DNA from: Spongospora subterranea
Lineage: Eukaryota > Endomyxa > Phytomyxea > Plasmodiophorida > Plasmodiophoridae
Direction: 5' to 3'
NCBI GenBank assembly: GCA_900404475.1
Contig: OUQQ01000210.1
Coordinates: 1-51,420 of the forward strand
DNA length: 51,420 nucleotides
Shown here: piece after piece, positions 21,674 through 34,411 of the stretch
Layout: every line of letters starts with the position of its first letter
Position numbering within the stretch: the first letter of the stretch is position 1
Translations under genes and position numbers: made by a program
The notes under the pieces: generated by a model
What the model was told of the DNA's origin: nothing
Database searches by the model: none
What the model saw: only the letters and a program-made list of their open reading frames with translations

Positions 21674-23688
21674 ATGCCGACACGACCAATGATGCTGAAA
21701 TCGAAGGGATCATCTGGAGGAGGTAGCGGGTCATCGTCAGATACCGACACGTACACAGACCTGTCCAACAGTAGCCGACTACTGTTGAATGTGGACGGGG
21801 CCGGTACGCTGGCGGCATCGCCATTCGAGATGGCGGAGGCGTATGGCCCTGCTGGTGTCCTCAATCCGACCCCATCGGGCATCCTGAAGCGCCATGTGCC
21901 CATCTCAACTCGCCGAATGTATTCCCGACCGGACTCGTCGCTCACGCCCGGGGGTGCCCCGATATCGTCCTGGCCGTTCAAGGCGTCGTATCCGGTCACG
22001 ACGCCCCTGAAGATATCGGAGCGATCGCGGCGCAAGTTCTCGTTCATCAACATTCACGACGTGATCGACAACGACTCCGGCCAGGACGGCGATGAGCATC
22101 TTCGCGAGGTTCTGTTGGGCAGCCTGCTGGATAGTGCCCCGTTCCGTTCGGTCGTACTGGTGGCGATCACGATGAATTCGATCATGATCGGTCTGCAAAC
22201 TGTTCGTGTTCTGGCCGATGACTATACTCCAATATTCCAGGCGTTCGATATCATGTTCCTGACGATATTCATGATGGAGATCGCACTTAAATGGCTCCAT
22301 GGGTTCACCATCTTCTGGAAGGTATCACCGCCAATCACTGCCGGCAATTCCATACAAACCCTTCACCGCCCCATTTTCGGTTCGGTAAAACAAAAAGACT
22401 CATCGAACTTGTTTATAATTATGAGAATATTTTAACACACATTCATAAAATGTTGTTGTTATTGATGGCCTGTCTGAAGAAAACACATTGATCGCTTTTT
22501 TCCTTGGAGTTTGCCTAATTTCTGGGTGCAGGTTGGATGGAATGTGTTCGATTTCCTCCTGGTTGTAGTCTCTCTGCTCGGGAACGGGCTTGAATTTCTG
22601 AGCACAGGGCGTCTACTGCGAATATTCCGAGTCCTTCGAGCATTTCGCTCATTGCGCAGCGTATCTGTATTCAAAGGCCTGCAAATGGTCGTATCCACGA
22701 TCGCCCGCTCCTTGCCCGATATGATCAACATCGTTGTTCTGTTGCTGATCGTCATGTTCGTGTTCGCCATCATCGGTATCGATATGTTTGGATCATCGCA
22801 ATGCGACAGCTTCGCCTCCATCTCCAAGGCCATGTTCACGCTGTTCATATTCATGTCGATGGACGGGTGGATGGACATCTACAACGAGTTGAAACAATCT
22901 GGTTATGGGACCCTGGCCGCCGTCTATTGCGTCATCTTCATCACGATTGGGGGATTCATCTTCACCAACATCATCGCCGGTGTCACGGTCACAAACCTAC
23001 AGGAAGCCAACAACGAGGCCCGAAAGTTGCGACGTATTGTCCACCGGAATCTCAGCGGCAATAATCCGAACCACGATGGGGATGAGATCCCCGAAGCGAA
23101 CAACGACGGTCAAGGGGAGGAGAACGATAAATCACCACCGGAAGAGTTAGACGCCACACCCGTCAGCATATACAAAGCGAACGTCAAATCTGGTAATTTG
23201 TCACACAACGTAACGAAACTCTCCAATTGGCGATCTCTGATCGTTGTTTATCCTACGACATCGTTTAACACGTTTGTGATGGTTCAACTTGCATTTATGC
23301 GCAGCTGACAACCAATTTATTTATACTAACCATCCGCTACTCGTGTTATATAGATGTGTGGAAATCGCAGGTTCCAGCAATATCGCCAACCTACGCCAAC
23401 ATATCGGAGCAGGAGCTGGAGAATTACCTGTTAACGTTGGTGGCGCTCGAGGAGAACTTGTGTGAACGGCAACAGCTCAAGGCTGAGATGGAGAAGGTGC
23501 TGAAGAAAATCAAGTCGATCAACATGTCCAAGTCTGACCAGGCGGAGGATGATTTATACGATTCTGGCGATGAGGAGCTGTTTGCTGCCGATATTCTTAC
23601 GAAAATAATTCGAAATGAGGAGCGAATGGCAGCCTCTAACAACCGTATCGGGGGGAATTCCATTATCATGACCAGCAATCCAAACTAG
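21674..23688 (+). CDS. Single-domain six-TM voltage-gated cation channel, CatSper-like
   Basis: CatSper subunits form the flagellar Ca2+ channel of sperm. Exons 21674-22321, 22532-23192 and 23354-23688 (introns 210 and 161 nt) join into 547 aa. A Ser/Gly-rich N-terminal tail (about 140 aa) leads into S1 (RSVVLVAITMNSIMIGL), S3 (VFDFLLVVVSLL) and an S4 with Arg at every third position (RLLRIFRVLRAFRSLRSV). S5 is INIVVLLLIVMFVFAIIGI, the pore loop FIFMSMDGWMDIY, and S6 GGFIFTNIIAGVTV. The pore SMDGW fits the CatSper [T/S]-x-D-x-W filter; only one repeat is present, unlike four-repeat Cav/Nav. The last exon is a coiled coil (LENYLLTLVALEENL, then EKVLKKIK) as in CatSper C-termini. The subtype (1-4) cannot be assigned; a bacterial-type or other one-repeat channel is the alternative. 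Confidence 0.75.
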
Positions 23689-24269
23689 ATAAGACGAAGT
23701 TATGTTGAAATTGACCGCTGGCTGCGAGAAGTATGGGCACCTCATCTCGGGGCAACATGCGGTGTGCTGCAAAGATAAAACTTAGTGAGATGGGATAATA
23801 GAATGTACTTTTCAAATGAATCAGATATCTACCGGCAAATAATTGCTTATGGGCATCATGAAAGAATACAGATTGTCCATGGAAATTTGAATTGTGTCCA
23901 GAGGGTCCGGGGGCAACATGGCGTGCATCGGATGATGGCAATCGCGCAACCCACAATGACGTGTGTGACGGGAACTGCTTTCCCCAAACGTTCCTGTGCC
24001 AGTGTAACAGATGACATTTACAGTACCATTGTACCACCACTGATCTACAGTCCAATATAACCGGTTCTCATTCGTTGATCGTTTCATTGTTAGATCTGAT
24101 CGATCGGTGATGGAGCAGCGCTCGACGGACGATGTTCCCTTGTCAGAGTTTGATGATAAATCCGGCCTCGACGTCGACGGCTCGATACAGAGTAATCCAG
24201 ATTATCAAGTTGGCACTGCATTGCTTCCATGACGGTCCGTTATAATTAAACGCTTGCGGTCAGAGAGCA
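23689..24269. other. Intergenic
   Basis: Between the channel and KIFBP. Overlapping minus-strand frames at 23666-24087 could be spliced together, but the product has no recognisable feature and overlaps the channel's last exon, so I do not call a gene. Confidence 0.35.
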
Positions 24270-27200
24270 ATGCGCCTTGCTGCGGTTGAAGACCCCCCTG
24301 AAGAGCCTTTTATATCCAAATACGAAGCTCGCGAAATATTGGTTCGATTGCGGAGCTTTACTCAAGCTGAGTTTTCTAATACAATTGCAGGAATCTTTGC
24401 AAGACACTACAGATTCACCCTCGGCTAAAGCCGTTATTCGTGCTGCTATTGGATGCAATCTCATCGAAACTGTAAGTTTGTCTCCATTTTGATTCCGGTT
24501 GCGTGACTTTTCGGTCCAGGAACAATATTCTGAAGGCGGAGCAATGGTGATGGAAGTTCTTGAGACGTTACAATTGGATTATACCGTTAATTACATCGAG
24601 ATTTTTCAATGGTAAATGCACTCCATTTTAAGTTTGTTAGAGCGTTTTCAAATTTCGAGTCGGTAGGGCTTACAAATATTCTTCCAAGTTATTAATCGCT
24701 AATGACCGCTCGTGTTGTAAGCGGGTTTCGGTAATCAACCTAATATTTTTATCAGTTCTCCCGCTTAACTTTCTTCACAAAAATTTAGATACTTGACTGT
24801 TAACTGTCGCTCTCGTTTCAGCTTGATTTCGCTTGGTATTGTCTGGATTCAAAGGGGCGATCATGTTCAATCCCTGAAATTTCTGACGCAAGCCGAACAA
24901 CATTATCAGGTTATTTTGTCAGCAAGGTCAGGCGGTCGTGTTGGTGAAGGCCCAGAACTGATTTTAGAGGCGCTTTATACACAGACCTGTTTTTATTTAG
25001 CTCAGGTATTTTGCTTCAGGTCTGCTGTTAGTTCAAAGATTAATTTGTTGGGGAAAGCTTCGGTTCGCAATTGAGTTTTTTTCAACAAGTTTCGTCAACT
25101 GGTTTATCGCCAATTGCAGTTGCAATAAGGGAAAACATGAACGCACAATATGCCGTATGATTTGCTCTATATCATATTCCGATATTTTATACTTTGAGCA
25201 ACTTGATATTGCAGTTTCTTGATCAAAATTTATAAAACATTTCCAAATATCCAACTTTTCAGTATCATTTTTCGAGAAGTTCCAAGCTGGATGTCGGGAT
25301 TCTGTGATCACCTAAATTGTTACCCAGATATACACAAAGCAGAATGAAACTGTTAAAGCTGCATTCTATTGTCATCGTACACTGAACCGTCAGCTGACGC
25401 TGCGATCGACAACGCTTCAGTTTGATCCCGTGGTAAAAACGCGTTTTTTCATCATGTTCTTTTTGCAAATGTTTCAATGCGTCGTTTCAGCTCTGTCCAA
25501 TTGTTATTTGCCAATAATCTATGTGATCCGCCCAAATGAATTGATTGCTTAGGAATGGTCCAGTAACTGCATCAAGCTATCGGCGTTTTACATCAGTAGT
25601 GGGCGATTGAGTCAGGCACGGTATTGTCTTGATGCTGCCGAAGCTATCAATTCCTGTATCGAGAAGTACGCCGTTTGTGTTTTGCCAAAGTGCAGACTCG
25701 ATAATTTCGAATTGCAGAAACGGACCGCGTGATTCTGTATCGGCAGATTTTCATTGTGCTGCTGCTGAAATTTTTGCTTCGCAGCTGCACATGTATGTAT
25801 TAGCTTCACTGTTATCCTGCTCGGATTTCAAGTTTTTCATCTTTCAGCAGCATCATTGACATCGTTTCATTTATTTCATTGTTTCCGTAGCAAATGTGTT
25901 GACAATATCAGTTGTTCATCTATAGGTCTGCGAAATTGCTTTCGAATGCAAGCCTCAATGGTGAAATTGACGTTAGTATTGACCAGTTTGAGTCACTTCC
26001 AGACCTACCTAAAGCTGAATTTGGATTTGTTCGCAAATTTTGCGAGGTGCTTGTCGTACTTGGTTCTATTCCACAATTATTCCATCTGATCAGCACATTG
26101 CTTAAGGCTCAACAAGTTTTCCGTTGCGGATACGATGCGTATCAGCTGGCGTTGAAATTCTACCAGCTTGACGGGTTTGTGACAGATTACGTCGCTCTTC
26201 TTCAGGTTTTTTCGATCTATTAGTGCTTTTTCGACATTGCCTTATAACTCTTGGATTTAGAAGTGCTGCCAGTTGATGAAGGATTTTTCAACTTTTAGCT
26301 CTGACCCCGCCTTTATCTGGTAAGAGTATAACATGATTGATGGGTTTGCTCAGATTATTTTACTTCCACATAGTAAACTGCTCAAGCGGTCAATTGATCT
26401 AGCGGAGCCTGTCCTGGACCAGCTTAATCCCAAAATCTACACTGATTACGTTCGCCAGTTCAGTTATGATGTTGCTGAGTGGTACTCAGAGATGTCTGCC
26501 CTTAAGGTGATTGCTGCTCAATGTTTAAATGCCCTCTTTTTTTTTNNNNNNNNNNNNNNNNNNNNNNNNNNNNNNNNNNNNNNNNNNNNNNNNNNNNNNN
26601 NNNNNNNNNNNNNNNNNNNNNNNNNNNNNNNNNNNNNNNNNNNNNTTTTTTTTTAAATTTGGATGTCTGACCGCAACCTCCAAAATTTTTGTGGCTATCA
26701 TTGTAATTCACGCCAAAGTGAACTTGGTTTTCGTTTACCTTTTTTATTTCAGGAACAGCAATACTCCTCTAAAGGTGTGATGGATGCAACGCGGAGCAAG
26801 AAAATCAACTACCTGTGCGTAATATTCTCATACAAGATAAATCCTATGTGCTGTTTTCGATTGTATTTGTGTCTCGGTTTCATCGTTTTCGTCAAATGTG
26901 GGTTTCGTACTGTACTTTGATTGCTCGTTGATACTACAATTCAATGTTCAGTTTAATATTTCAGTTTTATATTGGGCTAGGACAGATTACCGTTCGTCGA
27001 CTCACAATTGGGGAGTATAGGATCTGGAAAGCGATTCATCGATTTGAGGCGCTTTCAAAGCTATGTTCTTCAAATGAACGATCTGCTGTCACGGATGAGA
27101 AGTTTTTGATCAACAATGGGTCCAATGTTGATGTGGTTCATTTGAAGACCTTCCTGAGTGCAAGATTTCAAATCGCTCGACTGTAGGTTTTTTTGTTTCC

Positions 27201-27589
27201 CACTCCTTTTTGGTATTAGTTCGTCTTTTGTTTTGCACATTAACTTTGCGCCCTTGTAGTGAAAACGGAATTAAGTTATCCATCAATCATCGTAGTAGAT
27301 GTCGCGGTTTTTCGTTTTTCAGAGGTTTCTGATGGCGGTTGTTTCTCACGGTTTTCATTGCCCATTCAGATATTCGCGCATAATTCCCGCGAACCGAAGC
27401 TCTCAGGTTTCTTTTCTGAAACAAAGTCTTGGAGAATACGAGTCCATCGTGGCGTTGTGCCGGATAAGACAGAATCAGCAATCCAATCTTGACTCAATAT
27501 CACAATTCTGTCAGGAGCTCGCTATCAGCGTAGAAATGTGCTCTCTGTTACCTTTAAAAATATCCAAGATCTCTTCTGGTGCAGGCTAA
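24270..27589 (+). CDS. KIFBP: KIF-binding protein (KIFBP/KBP)
   Basis: KIFBP is a TPR-type helical protein that binds the motor domains of certain kinesins and blocks microtubule attachment. About 14 exons: 24270-24341, 24391-24471, 24520-24611, 24822-25005, 25328-25432, 25553-25665, 25718-25792, 25926-26205, 26261-26319, 26374-26506, 26753-26814, 27021-27182, a small one near 27260-27291, and a last one from about 27408 to 27589. Phases agree through the twelfth; the final two joins are unsettled. Matches to the human protein in order include SKYEAREIL, LGIVWIQRGDH, FYLAQ, FYCHRTLNRQL, KFYQLDGFVTDY, DLAEPVLDQLNP, FQIARL and EMCSLLPLKISK. A 100-N gap lies in the intron after exon 10. No single exon is convincing alone; the ordered set is. 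Confidence 0.85.
26546..26645. other. 100-N assembly gap flanked by T runs
   Basis: Ns of exactly 100 bases with T9 on both sides, inside a KIFBP intron. A homopolymer or AT-rich microsatellite probably stopped assembly. Confidence 0.9.
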
Positions 27590-27944
27590 CTCACCATTTC
27601 TCAGCGTTATTTTTTTCGCAATGCTATAAATATCATTTCAAGTATTTTAACATTTTTCACAAATCTGAAAGAATTCATAAGTTAATTAATCAAGGTTCAG
27701 CACAAGTACGAGTCGCGCGTTTCTTTCCATCGTGTCAAGGTCGACAATCGTTTGATTTTCTGGCTTGCAATTCCCTTGGCAACATTGTAATGTGCTGAGT
27801 AATCAACAAGTTTTTTCGAGGAACTGTGTTTGAGGCTGGCCTTACGGTTGTGGGAATGAAACGATGGCTCCTGTCAGCTTGTCACAGTGACACATTCTCC
27901 GTTTCGAAAATTATAATTGAAATTGTTCTGTAACGCATTTCTCG
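27590..27944. other. Intergenic between KIFBP and NDUFS6
   Basis: No gene recognised; contains the 3' flank of KIFBP and the promoter of NDUFS6. Confidence 0.4.
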
Positions 27945-28468
27945 ATGAAATTTGCGCAGTCAGTACCCGGCAAATTCAAAAATTGTGAGTCACAGAATCA
28001 TTTGCGATGATGCATCTGATGCGGTCGGCGAGGTTTGCCGCAATCGCCGGCCGATCCAGCTGGAGAACAAGAATTGCCCTCATTGCAGACACACCGAGTG
28101 GAAATGGGGAACGAGATTCGCCAGATTCTCCAGGCACCCGTCGCCTGTATCCTGCATCTGCCATTGACCTGATTTCACTTGTTCCACCCATTGCCGTCGA
28201 ATCGTATACTGCCGTCTGCGATGGTGGTGGAGGAGCTTTAGGACATCCGATCGAATACATCATGGTAAATTATCATCTCATATTATTATTGTAGCCTCAT
28301 ATGGTGTTGCTATATTTTGCACCATCCACTTCTGTTCTCTCTTCTTCGTCTCGACGGATCTGACCGTATACTATATAGTTGGATACACGCCGCCCTAATA
28401 TGGTTGAGACTTGCAAATACTGTGGAACACGGTTTGTTCATAAATCAAAGGGAGACCATCACCATTAA
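27945..28468 (+). CDS. NDUFS6: NADH:ubiquinone oxidoreductase 13-kDa subunit (NDUFS6, zf-CHCC)
   Basis: Accessory subunit of mitochondrial complex I that binds zinc. Exons 27945-27984, 28089-28264 and 28379-28468 join into 101 aa with consistent phases. The family signature CDGGGGALGHPIEYI is in exon 2, and CKYCGTRF followed by a His-rich end (KGDHHH) is in exon 3, giving the four ligands C, H, C, C. The N-terminus is short (MKFAQSVPGKF) and could serve as a mitochondrial targeting peptide. Its presence shows that the organism keeps a complex I, which excludes lineages that have lost it. It converges on DDB1 with 153 bp between the stop codons. Confidence 0.9.
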
Positions 28469-28621
28469 GAACTGCATACTGCCCACTGAAATACACCACA
28501 ATGTCTTACTGATAAGCCCATTTCAGTGTGTGTAACGCTTTTTTTTGAAACAACCATTTGATCACTGAAGTCATATGAAGGTCTCAGAATGTATATGTTT
28601 ATTTAAAATGGGTTATTATTA

Positions 28622-31600
28622 TTAGCGGATATTACGTAGACGTTGGACCATATGCGACAATTCATTCAAAGGGACATCGATTTCTTCCGAGATCTGGAAA
28701 CCATGGCAGTGAGCAGAAATCAAGAATTACCAAATATTTCTCAAATTGCATTAAAAAAGAGATTAAATAAAAATAAATTGTACCTGTTGCCTTTCTGTAG
28801 CCGGCAGATCCAGGTATTGCTCAATCAGATCGCCGTCAATGTAGTTGCTGGTCGGAATAGTTTCAATCACACCTTCCATATTCTGGAACGACCGCCACTT
28901 TGAATGTGACAGACCACCAACAACAGTAACTTGGTCAGCTAGTGCATTTTGCAGCTTGCTCAATAATGTAAACTGCGGCAATGTCAGCGACGCCAACACC
29001 CCAATCATGCCGCTTGTTGTGCCGAACAATAGTTGTGGTTGAATGTCACCAGCCACGCAAGCAACCAATGATCCTTGACGTATGACGTTGATAAATTCCC
29101 CGACATGATATCGCCCGGAAATATTTAGGCGAATGCGATCATCATCAGTAGTCGCCTCTGTATTTCTCCGCAGAGTCATCAAGTTGTAAGAATTGTTCGC
29201 CGCCAGATACCCTGAGTCATCAAGCATTTCAACGCAGACAGTCCAGCTTGGGTTAAAGTCTCGCGCTACTTCACGAATACGTGAACATTCAGGGTCGAAC
29301 GACATCAGCGTTACGCTTTTGATAAGATCGCCAACAATGAACATATTGCCTCGCGATTTAAGGTACAGGGACAGAACATGACCTTGATGCGAACAATCGC
29401 AATGCAAAGTACGCAAGGCGTCGTTATCATCATCCACAGCACCCAAACTCCACACGCAGATTGTGCTGTTGATTGTAGAGAGAATACGCCCCATAAAAGC
29501 ATTCACAGCGTACACAGCACCGTTGACTGATTTTTGTGCGTACAGGGACATTTCTCTACGAACCGGATCCATTGCATAAACCAATATCCTTCCAGACAGC
29601 GGTTCTTCATCACCAGGCATTGTAAAACCGGTTCCCACCACAAAATAATCCACATAATCCAACGACGCTAACGTAGCCGAACAAACATTTTCGTACGGCT
29701 CCATCGTAATGCATTGGAGATCTTCGAATGACTGGTCATCATATAGCCTGATGTAATGCATCTCAGTAGGATCTTCTTCCCGATTATCGCCATTCTGAAT
29801 TACAGCTAGCGTACAGACCAGGAGTGTGTGCGTGAGGGCGTGATGAACAAGACGACGAGGTTGTTCACGCAGCGCTACGGTTCGGACATGAAGCCGCTGC
29901 GAGGGGTCCAGCTCCCCAAGCACGAATTCCTCCAAAGACGAGAGAGCTATGCAAGGCGTTGGCAACTCGGCACGGATCGTCAGAGGTGCCATGGCCGTTA
30001 CTGATTTGAGATTGGCGCTAGTGAAGACAAGATCGTCCGCAGAACCGGCTGCAATTAAGGTCGGGCGATCACAGCAGGCGAAGATTTGCGGTTTAGAATA
30101 AGACTCGAACAACTACGAATAAAAAATAGTTAGTTACTGTGCTGGGAAATCTGGACATATGGAATGAGCAAAAAAGCTGAGGATGAAAGCAAAGATAGAA
30201 ACTGAATGTTGGCGGACCGAAAAAATATGTCCTAGCAATCAATGCTTCGCTTCCTGATAGTGGACAGCGCTGCTGTTGTTAGATCAAAATAGAAATTTGA
30301 AGAACAGGCCGACAAAATGCGTTATGTAACTCGTACCGTTAAGGTCACTGGGTGTGTACCAAGAATGACGCGACCGTATTCGACAAGTGTCAATTTACGC
30401 AAGTGGTTGCTGCCATCCATGACAAGAGTGTAGCTAGAAACGCTGCCATCGGCGAGACCACATATCAGGAATAACGGGGAAGAAGGAGAGAGAGTAGTGA
30501 CACAGAGAGACCTTGGAATAGCCAGTTCGCCAAGAGGAGAACAATCGGTTTGCGGTGTCAGACTAGGTAAGCTGAAAACAGAGACGCGGTGGGAGACCCA
30601 AAAACCAATAAACATGAAAGCTGCATCTGGACTAATGCAAAGACAGGATATGTCGTCATCAAAACTCGCACTGGAAACAACCACTATGATGCCAGTTTTC
30701 AAAACTTGAAGCAAGTAAAGCGCGCCCGACTGAACGGCAACAGCAACGTAATCACCAACGGCGGTTGCTGCGCTAATTAAACCACTACGCTCCTCTGGAA
30801 ACCATTCGGAAATTTCCTCTGAACCCGTTTTCAGACGGCGAACCGATACGTCAGTTACTTGGAGGATAAAATCGCCGAATAAATTGGCACAAAATATCGT
30901 AGAGCGTTCGGACATGAATCCTGGAACCGAAACATCTTCCAGATTTGAGTGGGTCTTCCCGGAGACACCTAACGTTCGCGTCATGAAGGGATAAGATTGT
31001 ACGAGAATATTGTGGTGTTGAGAACCCTGTGATGAACGCAGGGACCAAATGTTGTTAATGCCGTGCGCTGGGGTGCGAAAATGTGCTCGCAGCCCGATTC
31101 CATTACAGATTATTCGAAGGCTGCCGTCTGATAAGGTGCCGGAACAAGTAACAAGTTGGCATTGGCCCGCACGTTGCTCCAAGGTTAACACTGCCATGTC
31201 TGAGATCGGACCGAGATTCGGAAAGGTCTCCCGGATTTGAACGAAGCTGAAAAAAAAAGGTTTCAACATTGCAATTTACGGTAAGCCGGCAAATTGAGTC
31301 GGGGTGGGTAAACAAGAAACGTTTTGAGAGCTATTTGGGTGAAAAAACATACAATCTTAAATTTTGCATTATCCACTGCTACCAGAAACAAAAATGATTA
31401 TTCAAAAATGACGACTTTGAACATGAATCGATTTAAAACAACACAGAATATGAGTTTGAAAATAGATTGTCAAACGACAGAGACGTTTACAAAAACAATC
31501 CAATGAATGTGGTAGTTGATAACTTACTCGCCATGGCAATCAGGTTCAGCAGATAGTTGAATGAGGGCGGAGTCACCGTACCGCGAACCAACGAAGGCAA

Positions 31601-32600
31601 ACCCACTATCAATATAAGCCAAGGCTGAAGGCTGCGGGACGACACCGAGTCTCTCCAGCACCAACGAAACAACATTACCGGACACGTTTAAACGAAGACA
31701 TAATAAAGATAGAACACCATCACTGTCACCAACAAGATAACGAGAGCCATCTTGATCGATACGGCCAACGGAGGTAATTGGTGCACCGGAAGTTGCCACT
31801 GCCCATGATACGACAGCGCCATTACGATATTGGATCTGAGTGTTGGTGAAGATAAGCAGACCGCAAATCGGAGCAGGAACGGCCACCAGACGATCCGCGC
31901 TCGTTTCAACAGCGGCATCAGGAACGGAGTCGCGTTTGAGTTCCATTAATTCCATGTCGACAACGTAGGTTCGCATGAATCGATGACGACGCGTGTCTTC
32001 AAAAAGAACGGCGATGGATGGAGTGGTAGCGCCATGTAGGAACGTCATTGAAACAATCAAAAGTTCTTCCAAACGGATGACGAATGCTGCACCGAATGAG
32101 GTCCCGCCATCAGTCATGGGAATAACCTTGAGCAACCCGTCGTAGATATGCAGGCCAAACATGGCGCAATTCGGTTCGATTACAGCCAGCAAGCCGTAAT
32201 CGGTAAGGCGTCCGACTTTATCTGATGCATCCCCAGAAGCTTTTGTATCGATTAGGCCCGTGGCTTCGTTATATGCAACAATCAAGAAATGCAGACGCTC
32301 AGTGACAACGAGTAACCAGTCAAATGAAGAAGTCCTGGGCCTGAACGCCTGTAGAATGGCAATTCTGCCATAGATGGGAAGGTCAGACGATAAAGACAGC
32401 GATGATCGAGTCGCTGTATAAATCTGCAAATGATTGACACGGGCTAGGACAAGATTGTGATGTGATAAGAAATCACAGACGATAGCGTGAGTAACAATAG
32501 TAGGTGGATGTGCTGTAACAACATATTGATAGTGACTATTATCGATACAGGAGTCACGACAATGCTCCTCCTCCACGCTAATCGAATCAGTGCTGCGCAT
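28622..32600 (-). CDS. DDB1: DNA damage-binding protein 1 (DDB1), CUL4 ubiquitin-ligase adaptor
   Basis: DDB1 links CUL4-RBX1 to WD40 substrate receptors (CRL4 ligases) in DNA repair and turnover. Four exons (32600-31528, 31246-30337, 30112-28784, 28693-28622) join in frame into 1,127 aa, close to the 1,140 aa of the human protein. Order and content match throughout: [13 protein letters not shown] at the start, [16 protein letters not shown] with [108 protein letters not shown] and a C-terminal helix. These cover the three beta-propellers and the C-terminal domain. Introns are 72 to about 280 nt. It diverges from the unknown gene beginning near 32802. Confidence 0.95.
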
Positions 32601-32801
32601 TGTAGGCGCTACTGAAAAGAGCAGAAAGCGGAACGAATACGCCCGCCTTTGGCCTTGTCAGTGCCCTGCAAAGGATCCTTTTGAAAAAAAAAGAACAGAA
32701 TCGCTAGCGAAATCTGCGCTCAGCCCGGAGTTTCATTTTAGTGAACAGAACAGGGATATCACTCGGCGTTGTTGGCTTGAGACCTTGAGTCGCGCTCCGC
32801 A

Positions 32802-34204
32802 TGGATAATGTGCATCGCGATTTTTACCAAACGATATCGCTCGCTTTACTCTACTTCTTTTTTTTAGCGAACAATTGACTACTCGAATCACTGAATCTTT
32901 CAGCCTTTGACGCATATCTGGCAGAATCTGGCCCAATTAAATCCATACATCAACCTTGAAAATGCTTTTTTGAAACAAACTCAAATTGTTTTTGTTCAGT
33001 CGCCTGATTTCCGTGTCATGTTATTGCTTGTTGACGATCTGGTCTGAATATTCCTCTTTAATCACGTCTTCCTGGTCTTGCGAATCGGTTAGTATTATGT
33101 GGAAATCAGACACGCCACATGGGTTGTTCGTATTTTCAAGGCAGATGGGATTTCATCGCGTCCATAAACCGCAAAAATGTGTAATTTACTCTTGCAGCGT
33201 GCCCTAATCGTACAGATGTTTTGTCGATTGGAAGACTCTGGAGAGGTGATTGCTGAAAATACTCAGACCGACGCAGAAGTTATTTAACAGGAAATTCAAG
33301 TCTCCAGAGTCGATCACGACTCTAATCTGTGATAAAAACCGGGACGATTGCAACTGTACTTGCGGATTCCTATCAGCATAACCATTCATCGTGATCGAGC
33401 CCATTTGTGTGCCGTATTGATGAGCACCCGCGTTTCAATTGATTGTTGGTGCACCCAATGCGTTTGTATTAGATTATGGTGACAGAAAATGAACCACTGA
33501 TTCGTTTGCGGTTTCTGACTGACACGTTGATGGGAAAACAAATCCAGATCAAAGTAGATTGACAAAATCAGTTGCCGTTCCAGCTCAACCCTGAGGAGGA
33601 TCGAAAATTCGTTATGATGATGAAGACCCAGTCACTTACAAGAATCTAAACGAGCAAAGTTCATGGATTTTAAACTCTTCAGGTAACCCATTACTCGTCG
33701 CACCTCACAATCATTTGAAATTCATATAGCAGCGACTCTGACATTACGATGAAAGCCATCAGAAGTATAGTGCGTGTCCGCTCTCACCTTGAGAATCTCC
33801 TTTGTTCAGTTGTATTTGTTGACCAAGGCAGAAACGCGGCAGTGCCGATTACAGGGGGCTTCTTCCATTGGAAGCAAGCCGTTGGTCGACGAGTTGTATA
33901 GAAACTTCACCATCAACAACCGTGATTTCCAACCGGATCAACGTCGCAATTTCCAAAGACGATTGATTGTAAGTGTGTTTTTCTCAGCACGTCAATCCGT
34001 TCATGGCGCAATACCGTCTAAATTGGATTGCAGCTCCAGTTAGGATTTGCTACTGTGGTGGAGTTCGAAAGGGTGAAAACTCGCGAGGTGTACGACCTCC
34101 GCAGAAAACAAAAACGTGTAGAGAGGGAAGTTGGTCTTTTGCTTCTTCTTACTTATGCCAGTTCGGAAAAAATTGAGTTTGAGAATCTATCGGAGCTTCG
34201 GTAA
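32802..34204 (+). CDS. Unrecognised multi-exon gene
   Basis: I do not recognise this gene. The 3' part is solid: exons 33730-33769, 33810-33968 and 34034-34204 keep phase through GT-AG introns of 40 and 65 nt and end at a TAA. They encode a charged, helical C-terminus (SDSDITMKAIRSI, NNRDFQPDQRRNFQRRLI, VVEFERVKTREVYDLRRKQK, and a final VGLLLLLTYASSEKIEF). Upstream, plausible exons carry LTHIWQNLAQLNPYINLENA at about 32909-33043 and PLIRLRFLTDTLMGKQIQI at 33478-33560, but their joins are not settled. The first ATG at 32802 is a guess. It is divergent from DDB1 and upstream of the dehydrogenase. Confidence 0.45.
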
Positions 34205-34411
34205 TTAATTGCCATCTGGTACCGCAGTAAAGACGGTCAACACTTCGCCTGTGACGCTGAGTGACTTCCTGACTACTGTAGAACCTACAGCATGACAGTG
34301 GCGGGACAGTGGCAGGACACTTAAAATGTGCGAGGGGTTAAGTCAGCCAGGCTTTGCGCAATATTCCAAGGAATCGCCCTTTAGTTTTCCATTCTTTGGA
34401 AATTGCAATTG

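Noticed and set aside
21595..22300. Minus-strand frames of 131 and 152 codons opposite the channel's first exon
   Set aside because: Antisense shadows of a GC-rich coding exon, no own features.
23666..24087. Overlapping minus-strand frames with Cys residues downstream of the channel gene
   Set aside because: Could be spliced via 23774-23838 but overlaps the channel's last exon antisense, and the product has no recognisable feature.
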